Shown: positions 19,355 through 32,774, counted from the first letter of the stretch. The stretch is 64,000 bases of DNA from Flavobacterium limi (GCF_010645075.1 NZ_JAADZV010000003.1:480318-544317), one strand, 5' to 3'. Notes: generated by a model not told the origin, from the sequence alone. Made by a program: numbers and translations.

Positions 19355-22300
19355 TTATTTCTCTTTCACAATCGTCACTGGCCCTAACAATCCCGATTTC
19401 AACAATGGATTTCCTTCCAATCTGTATCTTGCAGTTGTCCAAGTCAAACGTTCGTTTTCAGGCAACTTTTGATCTCCAATTAAACGGTTTGCCCAAGTAT
19501 TGGTCACTTTTATTACGATTGTATTTTTTCCTTTTTGTAATGCATTCGAAATATCACTTTTAAAAGGAAATGTCCAAAGTGTCCCACAGTCTTTTCCATT
19601 AATCGAAACCTCGGCGATATTGGCAATTTCGCCTAAATCAATCCAGATTTTATCAGAAGCTTTTCCTTTCCAGACAAATTCTTTTTTATATGAAGCTGTT
19701 CCCGAATAATATTTTATCTGCTCATTTTCTGATGTTGACCAGTCAAAAAGCCTGTTAATTTTTACTACTTCTTTTGGGCCTTTATATTCCGAATCAAATT
19801 GTAATTCCCAGTTTTCATCTAAAACCTGAACGGTTTCAAATTGAGCCTCTTTTGTATTAGCTAACTCCTCTTTTGTTTCTTCATTAAAGATTACAAAACC
19901 CGATTCATTAGCTTCCAAAGTTATCGAAACAATTGTTCTTCCGTTTTCAATTTTCCAATTGGCTAAAGCCGATGTTTTATCGGCAACCGGATTGTACCAT
20001 TTAGGAACTTTCCCTGCTATTCTGAACGAAGCATCAAATAATCTTTTTTCTGATTTTTGATTCGAAAGAAAATATACTTCTTCATTTTCTGCTTTTCTGT
20101 GAGCCCAGGCAATTGTTTCCGAATCAGCTCGGTTCAGATTTGGAAAATAAAGGTCTTGAGTTATTCCGATTGAAGCAAAATCGTTCCCAAAATAAGGTAA
20201 TTTTACAGCCGTTCCTTTACCGATTTTCCATGAAGATGAATTGGCGTTATTCCAGATTTCATCAATCACATTCTGCCATTTCGTTTGATTTTCTTCAGAT
20301 TGCATTCCTGGCTGAATAGTTGGTTTTTCATCCACAAAAATCGTTGCTCCATTTTTTAATAATTGCAGTATTTTTTCGGCAGAAGCCAAAGACAACATTT
20401 TATTCGGCGCCATTTTGTGACTTCCAGGAAACAACAAAGCACCATATTCAATTCCGCCTCCGAAAGTGATTTTTCCGTTTTGAACTTTTGCTCTGTTGAT
20501 TAAAACATCGGCATTAAAAGAATCGTATTGATAACCATTTAGCGGATTTATCCATTGTGATAAGTCGGTAATATTTTTAGAATACGTCACTTCTTTCGGC
20601 ATTTTAGCTGTTGGCTGACCTTCATTCTCCAAACGGATTTTCTCGCTTTCCAATCTTTCCTTTCCAAAAACATTCGGAATAAAAGGCACCAAACGATCCG
20701 GAACGAAAGAACGAGAAGGAAAATCTTCTCCGATAAAAACCGCCAGATCAATTACAGGTTTTCCTTTTTGCAATTGAAACTGAACGCGCTGACAATAATC
20801 AAACCAGGCTTTTCCGGGTTTCCACCATGTTTGGTCTCTTTGGAAAAAAGTTCCAATATCGTCTAAAGTCATTCCAGGCTTTCTGTCCGTCCACGGATTA
20901 TGAACAAAAACATGGTAAAACAGTCTGTTGATTCCCAGAGCATAATTTCGGTCGGCAGTTGTTTTCAGATTTCCCGGATGTTCGTCCCAATCCATTCGCA
21001 AAGCTGTAAAAGATTCTGCCTGAATAATGTCTTTTCCATAAATATGACCGCCCGAAATAGCATCAACCATATCAAAAGGTTTATCGTGCGTTGGGCTTTT
21101 CAGCCAAAATTCACCACCCGGATAATCGACATATTTATAATGAAGCAATGCATCGCTCGTAACAACTGGCGCTACATTTTCTGAACTCAACTTAACATTA
21201 TATTCTTTGGCAATCTGGGCAACGGTTCCGTAGAATTTATCGGCTACTAAATCACCAATTGTTTTTCTGACGTCGTACAAAACTTTCTCTGAGAAATTGG
21301 CACTTTCTACCGGAATTCCTGCCATTACAGGAAGATAATCCACAATATCATAACCGCGCCTCTTTTTAAATTCAGCTTGAAAAACCGAAGACCAGTTCTG
21401 GCTTCCGCATTCCCAGCTATCAAAATGAAGGATTTCCAGAACTCTTGAAGCTACTTCCGGACCAGCAGAACGAACTGCTTCACCAAACCAATGATCTAAC
21501 TGAAAACGAATTAATTCCGGATTAAATTTATCCACTTCCAATCCCTTTCCCGCTCCGCCAGTTGCATTTTCATGTCCTGTTGAAGTATGGCCCATTCGGA
21601 TAATCTTCCATTTCCCTTTTGGTGCTTTCCATGTCAGATTTCCGTCAGCGTCAACAAAACCCGAAATATTGATGATTTCTGATTTTTTGAATGCTTCTGA
21701 ATTTGGAATTTGTTTGTCTGTAGTTTCCGGAGTCAAACGCCAGATTGCTCCTGATTTTCCTTCATAATTATTGATTAAGGACTGATTCGAAAGTGTAATT
21801 TTACTTACTTTCAGATTCTGTTTCCATTTGGCAAAATCCAAATCTTCAGCTCCTGGTTCTGTTCCTACCGGATCATACACAAATCTGAAATATTTTGCGG
21901 TAACTGGTGCGATTGTATGCGTGTTTGGATAATCCATATCCTGCCAGCCGTGACGTGGTGCAATCAGTCTTTCGTGGAATTTAAAATTAACTCCGTCATT
22001 GCTTACTTCAACGATTAAACGCTGTGCCTGATAATCTCTTCCTTTGGTTTCAATTACAATAGATTTGCAGCTAAAAGGCTGAGCAAATTCATACTGAATC
22101 CAGCCTGCATCAGCAAACTTAAAATTTTCATCTTTTTTAGGATCAGCCAAAAATGAAGCATCGGTATTGTTAGATGTCGTTACTTTTGGTAATTGAATTT
22201 GCGAAGTCGTCTGATATTCTTTTATCGGAAGAGCAAAAACCGCAATGTCTTTATAATAGTCTTTGTAATGTTCTGGAACTGCCAATTTTGAAGTGATTTT

Positions 22301-22741
22301 CTTTCCTCCTAAAATTTCAGTCGTTGACCAGACCACTTTCTGCATCGACATTTCTGGCGTAATCCAAGGTCCGCCTGCAACGGCAAATCCATCTGCTCCA
22401 TGAAAAGCCAGTTTCAAACCTAAACGATCTGCTTCTTTAAAAGCCCAACTAATCATATCCCAAAATTCAGGCGTCAGCTGTAAAACAGGAGGATCGATCA
22501 ATGGCGGATTTGCCGGACCTTTAATAGTCATTAAATAAGCGCCCGCAATTCCGGCTTGTTTCATCGCTTTTAAATCTGCTGTTATTCCGGATTTAGAATA
22601 CGCCGATTTCATCCAATACCAATATACCCAGGTTTTGGAGGATTCTAGTGTTGGCTGAAAAGATTCTTTTTTATGGAGTTCCTGTGCAGTGACGAAGCTT
22701 GCGAGAAGGAGGATAAAAAAGAGGTGTTTTTTTTGAAACAT
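19355..22741 (-). CDS. GH106 alpha-L-rhamnosidase
   Basis: Secreted enzyme of 1128 residues expected to release alpha-L-rhamnose from rhamnogalacturonan. The signal peptide runs to SFVTAQ. The family-typical start is YWYWMKSAYSKSGITADLKAMKQAGIAGAYLM (about residues 39-70). LKLAFHGADGFAVAGGPW and the long central barrel with VLEILHFDSWECGSQNW and KLSSENVAPVV follow. The C-terminal part (about 1030-1110) is a GH2-type sugar-binding beta-sandwich (YYSGTASYKKEFVW, DLGEIANIAEVSINGKDCGTLWTFPF). Length and order fit GH106. It lies between GH2 and the SGNH esterase, separated from each by a copy of the GTCATTGCGAGG palindrome. Confidence 0.85.
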   Translation of the reverse strand: MFQKKHLFFILLLASFVTAQELHKKESFQPTLESSKTWVYWYWMKSAYSKSGITADLKAMKQAGIAGAYLMTIKGPANPPLIDPPVLQLTPEFWDMISWAFKEADRLGLKLAFHGADGFAVAGGPWITPEMSMQKVVWSTTEILGGKKITSKLAVPEHYKDYYKDIAVFALPIKEYQTTSQIQLPKVTTSNNTDASFLADPKKDENFKFADAGWIQYEFAQPFSCKSIVIETKGRDYQAQRLIVEVSNDGVNFKFHERLIAPRHGWQDMDYPNTHTIAPVTAKYFRFVYDPVGTEPGAEDLDFAKWKQNLKVSKITLSNQSLINNYEGKSGAIWRLTPETTDKQIPNSEAFKKSEIINISGFVDADGNLTWKAPKGKWKIIRMGHTSTGHENATGGAGKGLEVDKFNPELIRFQLDHWFGEAVRSAGPEVASRVLEILHFDSWECGSQNWSSVFQAEFKKRRGYDIVDYLPVMAGIPVESANFSEKVLYDVRKTIGDLVADKFYGTVAQIAKEYNVKLSSENVAPVVTSDALLHYKYVDYPGGEFWLKSPTHDKPFDMVDAISGGHIYGKDIIQAESFTALRMDWDEHPGNLKTTADRNYALGINRLFYHVFVHNPWTDRKPGMTLDDIGTFFQRDQTWWKPGKAWFDYCQRVQFQLQKGKPVIDLAVFIGEDFPSRSFVPDRLVPFIPNVFGKERLESEKIRLENEGQPTAKMPKEVTYSKNITDLSQWINPLNGYQYDSFNADVLINRAKVQNGKITFGGGIEYGALLFPGSHKMAPNKMLSLASAEKILQLLKNGATIFVDEKPTIQPGMQSEENQTKWQNVIDEIWNNANSSSWKIGKGTAVKLPYFGNDFASIGITQDLYFPNLNRADSETIAWAHRKAENEEVYFLSNQKSEKRLFDASFRIAGKVPKWYNPVADKTSALANWKIENGRTIVSITLEANESGFVIFNEETKEELANTKEAQFETVQVLDENWELQFDSEYKGPKEVVKINRLFDWSTSENEQIKYYSGTASYKKEFVWKGKASDKIWIDLGEIANIAEVSINGKDCGTLWTFPFKSDISNALQKGKNTIVIKVTNTWANRLIGDQKLPENERLTWTTARYRLEGNPLLKSGLLGPVTIVKEK

Positions 22742-22755
22742 TTTATGGAGGTTTT

Positions 22756-22826
22756 GTCATTGCGAGGAACGAAGCAATCACACTTAGTTGCTCTCGTTAT
22801 GAGATTGCTTCGTTCCTCGCAATGAC
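22756..22826. repeat. GTCATTGCGAGGAACGAAGC inverted repeat, second copy
   Basis: Same arms and same GTTGCTCTCGTTATG loop core as the 19274-19343 copy, and like it placed between two genes of the same unit, 4 bp after the GH2 stop. Confidence 0.85.
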
Positions 22827-22830
22827 TTTA

Positions 22831-26214
<3,384 letters not shown>

Positions 26215-26330
26215 TTACTAGACAAATTACTTTGGTTTAATCTGTTGAATACTAAACAACTATTACTAACTGAGTTTTATCGTATAAGACATTTTACGTT
26301 TCACTTCTAACATCTTACACCCGACTCTAC

Positions 26331-27455
26331 TTATTTCTTCTTAACCTTCTCCGGCGGAGCCACAAAACTCGTTTCACTTTTGCCTAAATCTTTCGAAGTC
26401 GCTACTGCAATTCCTCTTTGTTCTGCTTTGTTTACGGCGCAGTAAAAATGATATACTACTCCATTGTGTTTTACGACAAATGATTTGTGTGCAAACATAT
26501 TATCGTAAGGTTCTGAAGATTCAATTAAATTGTCGCCTTTCCAGTCTTTCCAATGCATTAAATCGTTGGAAACTGCAAAACGGTTAAACGCTCCCTGATC
26601 CCAACCTGTCCAGAAAGCACCAAAATAAAACATCACCCAGGTATCATTGATTCTCTGAATGAAAGCATCGCCAGTAATCCCTCTATGGTTGTTCAGTACC
26701 GGATTTTTACCGAAACGTTTCCAGGTTTTCATGTCATTCGAAACTGCCATTCCAATTCGTTCTGCTCCTTTGGCCGGATTTATACTATCACCGCGGGCAT
26801 TGTAATACATGATAAAATTGTGACCAGTTAGTTTCTCTTTATCACGAATTATGGAGTTTTTGTACATTGTACTGTTATCCCACCAGCTTACGTCTTTGTC
26901 TTTTGGAGTCAGAACCGGGTTTTCCAATCGTTGAAATTCGTGTGGTTTTGTCGGAGACTCTTTGGTATACGCCATTCCGATTGATAAAACGCCTGCTTCG
27001 TAGCCTTTGCTGTCACCGCCAAAATAACTCATCCAGTATTTGTCATCGTATTTTTCCCATTCGTAGCTCCCGCCCCAGGTTGGATCCTGCAATGAAATAT
27101 AGCCTGCTTTTTGGTTGACATCCCAGTGTTTTTCATTTTCTGAGAAAGACATTACTTTTCCTAAATGTTTCCAATGTAATAAATCATCACTTTCTGCCAG
27201 CCAGGTTTCGTAGCCTCTTCCGTCGTAAATCAGATAGGTCATAAACCATTTTCCGTCTTTTCGAAATACAGAAGGACAATCCATTTTATAAGAGTTATCC
27301 GTTGGTACCATTACTAGACCGTATTTGTATGGCGTTTTGATTTCGTTGTAAATCTCCTGCATTACGGTTTCGTTGATTTCACGCTTCTTGTATTTGGTGG
27401 CACAACTGCTTATTACAATTGCTGAAAAGGCCATAAATAGGTATTTAATTTTCAT
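26331..27455 (-). CDS. Lipoprotein with five-bladed beta-propeller, GH43-like glycosidase
   Basis: Probable glycosidase of the GH43/GH32-like beta-propeller superfamily, anchored as a lipoprotein (AIVISSCATKYKK, lipid site at Cys). Repeating blade motifs are visible: DCPSVFRKDGKWFMTYLIYDGRGYETWLAESDDLLHWKHLG, MYKNSIIRDKEKL followed by FIMYYNARG, GMAVSNDMKTWKRFGKNPVL, GDAFIQRINDTWVMFYFG and RFAVSNDLMHWKDW. Candidate acidic residues (the Asp of MDCPSVF and of GDAFIQ) resemble the usual propeller catalytic acids. I cannot assign a numbered family or substrate. It lies between GH2 and a second propeller protein. Confidence 0.7.
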   Translation of the reverse strand: MKIKYLFMAFSAIVISSCATKYKKREINETVMQEIYNEIKTPYKYGLVMVPTDNSYKMDCPSVFRKDGKWFMTYLIYDGRGYETWLAESDDLLHWKHLGKVMSFSENEKHWDVNQKAGYISLQDPTWGGSYEWEKYDDKYWMSYFGGDSKGYEAGVLSIGMAYTKESPTKPHEFQRLENPVLTPKDKDVSWWDNSTMYKNSIIRDKEKLTGHNFIMYYNARGDSINPAKGAERIGMAVSNDMKTWKRFGKNPVLNNHRGITGDAFIQRINDTWVMFYFGAFWTGWDQGAFNRFAVSNDLMHWKDWKGDNLIESSEPYDNMFAHKSFVVKHNGVVYHFYCAVNKAEQRGIAVATSKDLGKSETSFVAPPEKVKKK

Positions 27456-27530
27456 TTTTTGTTGGTGTATTTTGTATACAGAATTTTCTTTTCTTTTTTG
27501 GAGCAGAACATTTGTTTTACTTTCAAAATC

Positions 27531-27604
27531 CCTCCCGCTTTCCGTTGCAATCTTTTTATTTTTAAAGAAAAAATAAAAAGGATTTCCACTGCAATCGGGG
27601 CTAA
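27531..27604. repeat. Hairpin-core repeat, copy A
   Basis: Conserved flanks CCCGCTTTCCGTTGCAATC and GGATTTCCACTGCAATCGGG surround a perfect AT-only hairpin, CTTTTTATTTTT / AAAAATAAAAAG. Related copies with the same flanks but a different hairpin sequence are at 34051-34167, 60225-60303 and 63645-63746. Confidence 0.8.
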
Positions 27605-27696
27605 GGAGAAATATTGTGCTTTTTAGAACTCAAAAAGTAGAAAAAATCAATAATCGAATTCAGGTTTCTCTACTCTTTTCTCTATGTTCTTTATTC

Positions 27697-29373
27697 TTAT
27701 TTCAATTCCTTCAATCTGGAGTCCATTACTTCTTTATTCAGCTTTACTTTCACCATTCCGGTTGGATGAAATCGTTTTTTCAGGTCAATTGTATTATAGA
27801 TAATGGTGTACACATCATTGCCTTCTGGAATTAAACATAATGGTGTTCTCATAATATCCCAGGTTTTCTCTACTTTGGTTTCTATTGGCAGATAGCGCGC
27901 TTCGCCCCAATTGATTCCGTCTTTTGAAAGCGTATATCCAATCATATTCGGTAAATGATGTCCCCAGCCTTCCGGACCTCCATCAAAAACGGCAATGTAT
28001 AAACCGTTTGGCAATTGGCTTACGATTGGGTTTTCTACGAATTGAGGATGTATGGTTTTTATTGGTTCTAAACCTTTGTTCAATCTGGTCCACGGACCTT
28101 CTAAACTATTCGATTCCGCCAAAGCAACAAACCAGCCTTTTCCGGATTTCTTAGGATAATCTGCCCAGGATTCAAAAGGGTAAGCTCCACTGTAAAATCC
28201 GAAATATTTATCGCCGACTTTATACGGAAAAAAAGAAGCGACTCCCTGACGACCTTCCCAAGGCTGTGAATCCAGACCCGGTTCCATAATGATGCCCATA
28301 TCTTTGTAAGGACCGCCAATTCCGTTGATTCCTTCTACTGTCGATTCGCATCTCCAAATCCTTCCAAAAGAATGGTTGGGCTGAATTTCTTTGTGAACCG
28401 TATACGCCAAATAATAGCCGTACCACTTGTTTGCTTTTTCATTAAAAACAGGCATGTAGGACCAAATCGCGCCACGACGATCGTTCATTGGATTATCATC
28501 TTCGGTAATCGCATATGTTCCGCTTGCCTGATAAATGGTGGATTCTCTTTTCCAGTGAATCGCATCTTTACTCGTCCAGTGACCAATTTTAGTTTTTACA
28601 CGATCGTAATAATATTCAACACCAATTTCTCCAGCTCTTTCGGTTGGAAACATATGATACGTATCACCCACTTTTACCACACGACCGCCTTCAAAACCTC
28701 CCTGAATTCCTTCAGTTCCCGGCATTCCTTCGTCGATAACAGGTTTGTTTTCTCCTCCGATAATTTCGAAAAGCGGTTTTTCGTCTGAGAATCCTTCAAT
28801 AATGTAAGTTGGATTCCAAAGTTTTCCGTCTAATAGCTGAGCGTTTCTTGCTGTCAATTGCTGACTGTTTTTTACCACTCCTAAAATGGCAAATAATCCT
28901 TTAGCGTTTGGGAGAATTATGTGTGTTCCTTTAGCGTAAGCGATTGCATAAATATTTACCGGAGCTAAACCTGTAATGGTTGCTCCATTTTCAAGAATCA
29001 ATTTGCCGTTTTCGATTGCATTTGGTTGCAGATATTCAGAATTGTTCTCCTGAAAAACACCAACCAAAAGCTGAACCGGTTCTTTGAATTTTAGTTTTAG
29101 CGGAGCATTCGTTCCTTTTTTATAAGCACCTAAAGGCAATTCAATTCCTGTCAATCCCAGTAATTCAGGAGCCAGACCTACAATATTGTGTTTGCTTCCC
29201 GAAAAAACGTGAGCGTATTGAGAAGTTTTGAACGTTTTATAATTTGATTTTACGATTTCAAATGTTGCTGGTTTCCAAGCATTTTGTGCTTCTGCAAATT
29301 GAATGCAGATTGAAAACAGTACCAGAAAAGTGGCTCTTAATGTGAAATTGTATTTTTTATTTTTTGAAAACAT
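27697..29373 (-). CDS. Secreted beta-propeller glycosidase-like protein, family unassigned
   Basis: 558-residue secreted protein (signal peptide to FAEAQNAW). Residues about 35-200 form a beta-rich N-terminal domain (LKLKFKEPVQLLVGVF, NIYAIAYAKGTHIILP). Residues about 225-550 look like a five-bladed beta-propeller of the GH43/GH32 superfamily: FEGGRVVKVGDTYHMFPTERAG, KIGHWTSKDAIHWKRESTIY, IWSYMPVFNEKANKWYGYYLAY, FFPYKVGDKYFGFYSG, LAESNSLEGPWTRL and GYTLSKDGINWGEARYLP. I recognise no numbered CAZy family. Its place between GH78 and a second propeller protein suggests a pectin side-chain hydrolase. A close alternative is a non-catalytic binding propeller. Confidence 0.6.
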   Translation of the reverse strand: MFSKNKKYNFTLRATFLVLFSICIQFAEAQNAWKPATFEIVKSNYKTFKTSQYAHVFSGSKHNIVGLAPELLGLTGIELPLGAYKKGTNAPLKLKFKEPVQLLVGVFQENNSEYLQPNAIENGKLILENGATITGLAPVNIYAIAYAKGTHIILPNAKGLFAILGVVKNSQQLTARNAQLLDGKLWNPTYIIEGFSDEKPLFEIIGGENKPVIDEGMPGTEGIQGGFEGGRVVKVGDTYHMFPTERAGEIGVEYYYDRVKTKIGHWTSKDAIHWKRESTIYQASGTYAITEDDNPMNDRRGAIWSYMPVFNEKANKWYGYYLAYTVHKEIQPNHSFGRIWRCESTVEGINGIGGPYKDMGIIMEPGLDSQPWEGRQGVASFFPYKVGDKYFGFYSGAYPFESWADYPKKSGKGWFVALAESNSLEGPWTRLNKGLEPIKTIHPQFVENPIVSQLPNGLYIAVFDGGPEGWGHHLPNMIGYTLSKDGINWGEARYLPIETKVEKTWDIMRTPLCLIPEGNDVYTIIYNTIDLKKRFHPTGMVKVKLNKEVMDSRLKELK

Positions 29374-29397
29374 TGGGTTTTATTTTTTAATTTTCTT

Positions 29398-29484
29398 GTC
29401 ATTCCGACGAAGGAGGAATCGCATTTGATGAATCCATACAGTACGTTGTTTCTGTGGATGTGATTTCTCGTTCCTCGAAATGAC
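29398..29484. repeat. Diverged GTCATT...AATGAC inverted repeat
   Basis: Starts GTCATTCCGACGAAGGAGG and ends TTCTCGTTCCTCGAAATGAC. It has the same outer ends as the 19274 and 22756 copies but altered arms and loop. It lies between GH78 and the propeller gene. Confidence 0.65.
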
Positions 29485-29545
29485 AAACTAAACGTTTAAA
29501 AACTAAGGACTAATTACTATTTACTAATCACTAAGTACTCAGAAC

Positions 29546-31729
29546 TTAAATCGCTTTATAACTCACTTTATATTCCACATTCGGCTTAACAATTAACTGA
29601 TATTTATTTTTCTCCAATTGCGTAATTGTTCCTGAACTTGCTTTTGGTTTAGTTGAACTTTCAATAATCAATTTTCCTTCCCCTTCAGAAGCTTTTACTT
29701 TGATTTCTTTGGTACTGCAATACACAGAAACTTCTCCGTTTGGGGTTGGCACTTTTCCTTCCATCCATTGCTGTCCGCCTAAATTCGGTTTGATTTCATA
29801 TTCAGCATAACCCGGAGCGGTTGGTTTTACACCCAGATAATATTTTCCAAGCAAATAAATTGGGCTGGAACCCCAGGCGTGGCAAAGGCTTTTTCCGTAA
29901 GGGCGTCCATACATTTCTAAATGTTCCTTTCCTTTTTTATTTGGATTGTATTCTTCCCAGAAAGAGGTAGCACCTTCTTTTAACATTCCGCCCCAATACT
30001 CTTTCATTTCTTTTAAAACGTAATCCTGCTCGCCCATGGCACACAAGGCTTCCAACTCGTAAAAACGCATGTAGGGAGTTGTGATTTGAAGGACTTTATC
30101 ATTGAGCAACACCTTATTTTTGATGCTTTGTTTTTGTTCTTCAGTAAAATAATTGAAGAAAATACCAAACATATTAGCGTATCGGGTTACAATGTCCTGC
30201 ATTTTACCGTCGATGCGCTGATGCTTCATCACGTTTTCTTTTTTATCCCAAAACACATCGAATAATTTAGTTTTTAAATCCGAAGCTAATTTTTGATATT
30301 CTTTTTGATCTTCATTTTTGCCTGCAATTTCAGCGCTGACTGCCATGGCTTCTAAACTTCTTGCTAAAAGCATCTGTTCAAAACTAACTTCACCAGTTTT
30401 TGGCAGTCCGTTTGCCCAGTCAATAAAAACCCAGTCCCCTTCTAATGGCTCCAGGAATCCGTTTTTATTTCTTCTTTCTAAACAGAAATCCATTAGTGAT
30501 TTCATTCTTGGATAAAAAGTTTTAATAAATTTCGTATCGCCAGTGTGTAAATAGTAATCGTAAACACCCACAAACCAATACAGTGAATAATCCATAATGA
30601 TATTTACGTGAGCTGTTACAGGATCTTTTCCGCGAAGCGCTGCCATCGTTCGTTCTACAGAAGCAGAGTCGAAGAATAAATAATAATTCATCAAGTAACT
30701 TTGATATGCATCCCCGGACCAAACCCAACGGTCGCGTTTGATTCCGTCTATAAAAAATTCACGGGACGTTAAATGCATAGTGTACGCCGAAACATCCCAA
30801 ATTTTATTCAATAATTGATCTGAAGATTTGAATGCACCGCGATAGTCTAATGGTAAATATTCATAAAGCATCGAAATCGAATCATACTTTACCCCTGCAT
30901 CTGCCTGTACCTGAACATAGCGGAATGCCTTGGACCCGTCATGTGTGTAGGTTTCAGACTGTTTTCCATCAAAAGATAAATGATCTAAGGTTTCGCATTT
31001 GGCAGAATCCAAGGCTTCTTCGCGGGATTCACCGTAATAAAGTGCTACTTTCCCTTTCCCTTTTAAACCGTGAATTTTAATATAACCAAAAGTTTCTTTA
31101 CCAAAATCTACCAGCTGACCAGTTCCTGTTTTTTCTGTTTTTGTGGCATTCAAAGGTTTTGTTGTTAATTTAAATCCGGAAGGTTTATTTTCCGGTGCAT
31201 TAAAATTCCAGGAACCAACAGGAACCCATGGGGTACCGGATTGTTGTGCTTTTCCGTTTTCATCAATCCAGAGTTTATCTTCATTGGTTACCTGCCAGGA
31301 GGCATTAGACTTAACATATTTACCATTAATGTAAATCGCAGGTAACACCTCCTGATTATACACTTTAAAGGAAATTTTGTGTTTTCCTGCAGGAACTGTT
31401 ATTGATTTCGGCTGTCCATAAATCTGGACACCGTCTAAAAGTAACTGAAATGGTCCTTCTGAGTAGATTTTCACCTCATCCGGTTGTGGAATATCAACTT
31501 CTGTCTGAAAAGTTACAAGAGCATACGGGCTGTAATATTGCCATAGCGGTGGAAATACTGCTTCGCGTTCGGTACGTCTTACCTGCATTTTATTGCTTAA
31601 CCAAATTTCAAAATCCCCTGGATACCAAATCCATGTGGCGGGTTTATTTTCCTGAGCAAATACAAGTGCGGAAGAAAATAAAACTGTAAAAACAAATAAT
31701 TTTTTAAAATTTAGAAATCGATTTCGCAT
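29546..31729 (-). CDS. GH78 alpha-L-rhamnosidase
   Basis: Secreted (signal peptide to LVFAQENK) alpha-L-rhamnosidase, first gene of the eleven-gene unit. The N-terminal beta-sandwich (about 30-290) contains KIYSEGPFQLLLDGVQIYG. The (alpha/alpha)6 catalytic barrel (about 300-640) carries SREFFIDGIKRDRWVWSGDAYQSYLMNYY, equivalent to the family's general-acid region, plus FLEPLEGDWVFIDWANG and MYGRPYGKSLCHAWGSSPIYLLGKYYLGVKP. The C-terminus is a small beta-sandwich (PTPNGEVSVYCSTKEIKVKA). Length 727 fits the shorter GH78 clade. A CAGG direct repeat, TTG and a -7-like box lie 20-75 bp upstream, marking this as the promoter-proximal gene. Confidence 0.88.
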   Translation of the reverse strand: MRNRFLNFKKLFVFTVLFSSALVFAQENKPATWIWYPGDFEIWLSNKMQVRRTEREAVFPPLWQYYSPYALVTFQTEVDIPQPDEVKIYSEGPFQLLLDGVQIYGQPKSITVPAGKHKISFKVYNQEVLPAIYINGKYVKSNASWQVTNEDKLWIDENGKAQQSGTPWVPVGSWNFNAPENKPSGFKLTTKPLNATKTEKTGTGQLVDFGKETFGYIKIHGLKGKGKVALYYGESREEALDSAKCETLDHLSFDGKQSETYTHDGSKAFRYVQVQADAGVKYDSISMLYEYLPLDYRGAFKSSDQLLNKIWDVSAYTMHLTSREFFIDGIKRDRWVWSGDAYQSYLMNYYLFFDSASVERTMAALRGKDPVTAHVNIIMDYSLYWFVGVYDYYLHTGDTKFIKTFYPRMKSLMDFCLERRNKNGFLEPLEGDWVFIDWANGLPKTGEVSFEQMLLARSLEAMAVSAEIAGKNEDQKEYQKLASDLKTKLFDVFWDKKENVMKHQRIDGKMQDIVTRYANMFGIFFNYFTEEQKQSIKNKVLLNDKVLQITTPYMRFYELEALCAMGEQDYVLKEMKEYWGGMLKEGATSFWEEYNPNKKGKEHLEMYGRPYGKSLCHAWGSSPIYLLGKYYLGVKPTAPGYAEYEIKPNLGGQQWMEGKVPTPNGEVSVYCSTKEIKVKASEGEGKLIIESSTKPKASSGTITQLEKNKYQLIVKPNVEYKVSYKAI

Positions 31730-31747
31730 ACAACTATTTTTTGGGAC

Positions 31748-31802
31748 TAAAGATAAGTGTTATTTTTACATTTTACAACCTGCACTGTCCTGCACCATCC
31801 TG
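31748..31802 (-). promoter_or_regulatory. Candidate GH78-operon promoter with CAGG triple direct repeat
   Basis: On the minus strand, CAGGATGGTGCAGGACAGTG (from 31802) continues into a third CAGG (31782-31779), then TTG (31778-31776), 20 nt, and TATCTTTA (31755-31748), one base from TAnnTTTG. CAGG units start every 10 bp, i.e. on one face of the helix, as expected for tandem binding of an AraC-type or response-regulator protein. The same order (repeat, TTG, -7 box) occurs upstream of susC. Confidence 0.6.
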
Positions 31803-31874
31803 AAATTAACAAATTTCTATGTTTTTGAAAGAATTTTAAACTGTTATTTTAAATCCAATTCTTAACAGCAATGA

Positions 31875-32675
31875 TTATACATTTTCAGAAGTCGTATCAA
31901 TATAATTAGCAGGCGTTGTTCCTAAATGTTTTTTGAACATATGAATAAAAGCACTCGCTGTCTCGTAACCCAAATCGAATGCTATTTCTTTTATCGATTG
32001 TTTTTCGCCTAATCGTTTTATCGCTTCCAGTAATTTTAAGCGGATACGCCAGTCACTGAAATTCATGCCGAGCTCTTTGATGAATAATCGTGATAATGTT
32101 CTGCTGCTCATGAATGCTATTTCTGCATAATAGTCTATCGAATGTTTGCTTGCAACATCTTCCAATAAAAGTTCTACCACTTTTTGCAGTCTTTCATGAT
32201 TGGTCGTGGGCAGAAAAGTGGCACTTGGTTCGATTAAGGCTAATTCGTCCAGGAATACATCGATGATTCTTCTTTTGGAGGGCGAAATATCTCCATCAGT
32301 TCCAAAAGAAATGATTTTGAAAACCAATTGTTTTAGAAATACCGAAATATCAAAAGAAAAACTGATTTTCGGCAATCCATCCATAAACGAAGGATCGACG
32401 TAGACACTATATAAATTAACATCTTTCTGAAACGTCACCTGATGCTCAGTATCACCCGGAATCCAGAGTCCCTGCAACGGATTTACAACCCATATCTGAT
32501 TATTAACCACAACATTCATTACTCCGCTGGTAGCATAAATGAGTTGTGCACGCGGATGCGAATGTGATATGCAAACGGCATCGGTTACCATTTCTGTGTA
32601 ACCTACAACTGGTAATTCAGGATTTATCTGAAATCCAAAATCAACTACTTTGTATGTCTGATAATCGTTATTCAT
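31875..32675 (-). CDS. AraC-family transcriptional regulator
   Basis: 266 residues: an N-terminal cupin-like sensing domain (SHSHPRAQLIYATSGVMNVVV, GLWIPGDTEHQVTF) and a C-terminal AraC/XylS double helix-turn-helix (SSRTLSRLFIKELGMNFSDWRIRLKLLEAIKRL, then KEIAFDLGYETASAFIHMFKKHLGTTPANYI). It has no signal peptide or membrane segment, so it is cytoplasmic. It lies between the GH78 unit and a divergently transcribed MFS transporter. The family usually controls its neighbour, so the 99-bp divergent gap with the MFS gene is the natural target. A role on the CAGG repeats is possible but unproven. Confidence 0.88.
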   Translation of the reverse strand: MNNDYQTYKVVDFGFQINPELPVVGYTEMVTDAVCISHSHPRAQLIYATSGVMNVVVNNQIWVVNPLQGLWIPGDTEHQVTFQKDVNLYSVYVDPSFMDGLPKISFSFDISVFLKQLVFKIISFGTDGDISPSKRRIIDVFLDELALIEPSATFLPTTNHERLQKVVELLLEDVASKHSIDYYAEIAFMSSRTLSRLFIKELGMNFSDWRIRLKLLEAIKRLGEKQSIKEIAFDLGYETASAFIHMFKKHLGTTPANYIDTTSENV

Positions 32676-32774
32676 TGTCCAAATATAGTAATTAAGACAC
32701 CGTTATTTCTTTTCACCTTTGTAAAAAATAATACAGCTGTGATCTCAAAACCAGTTACAATCTAAAACAACGCA

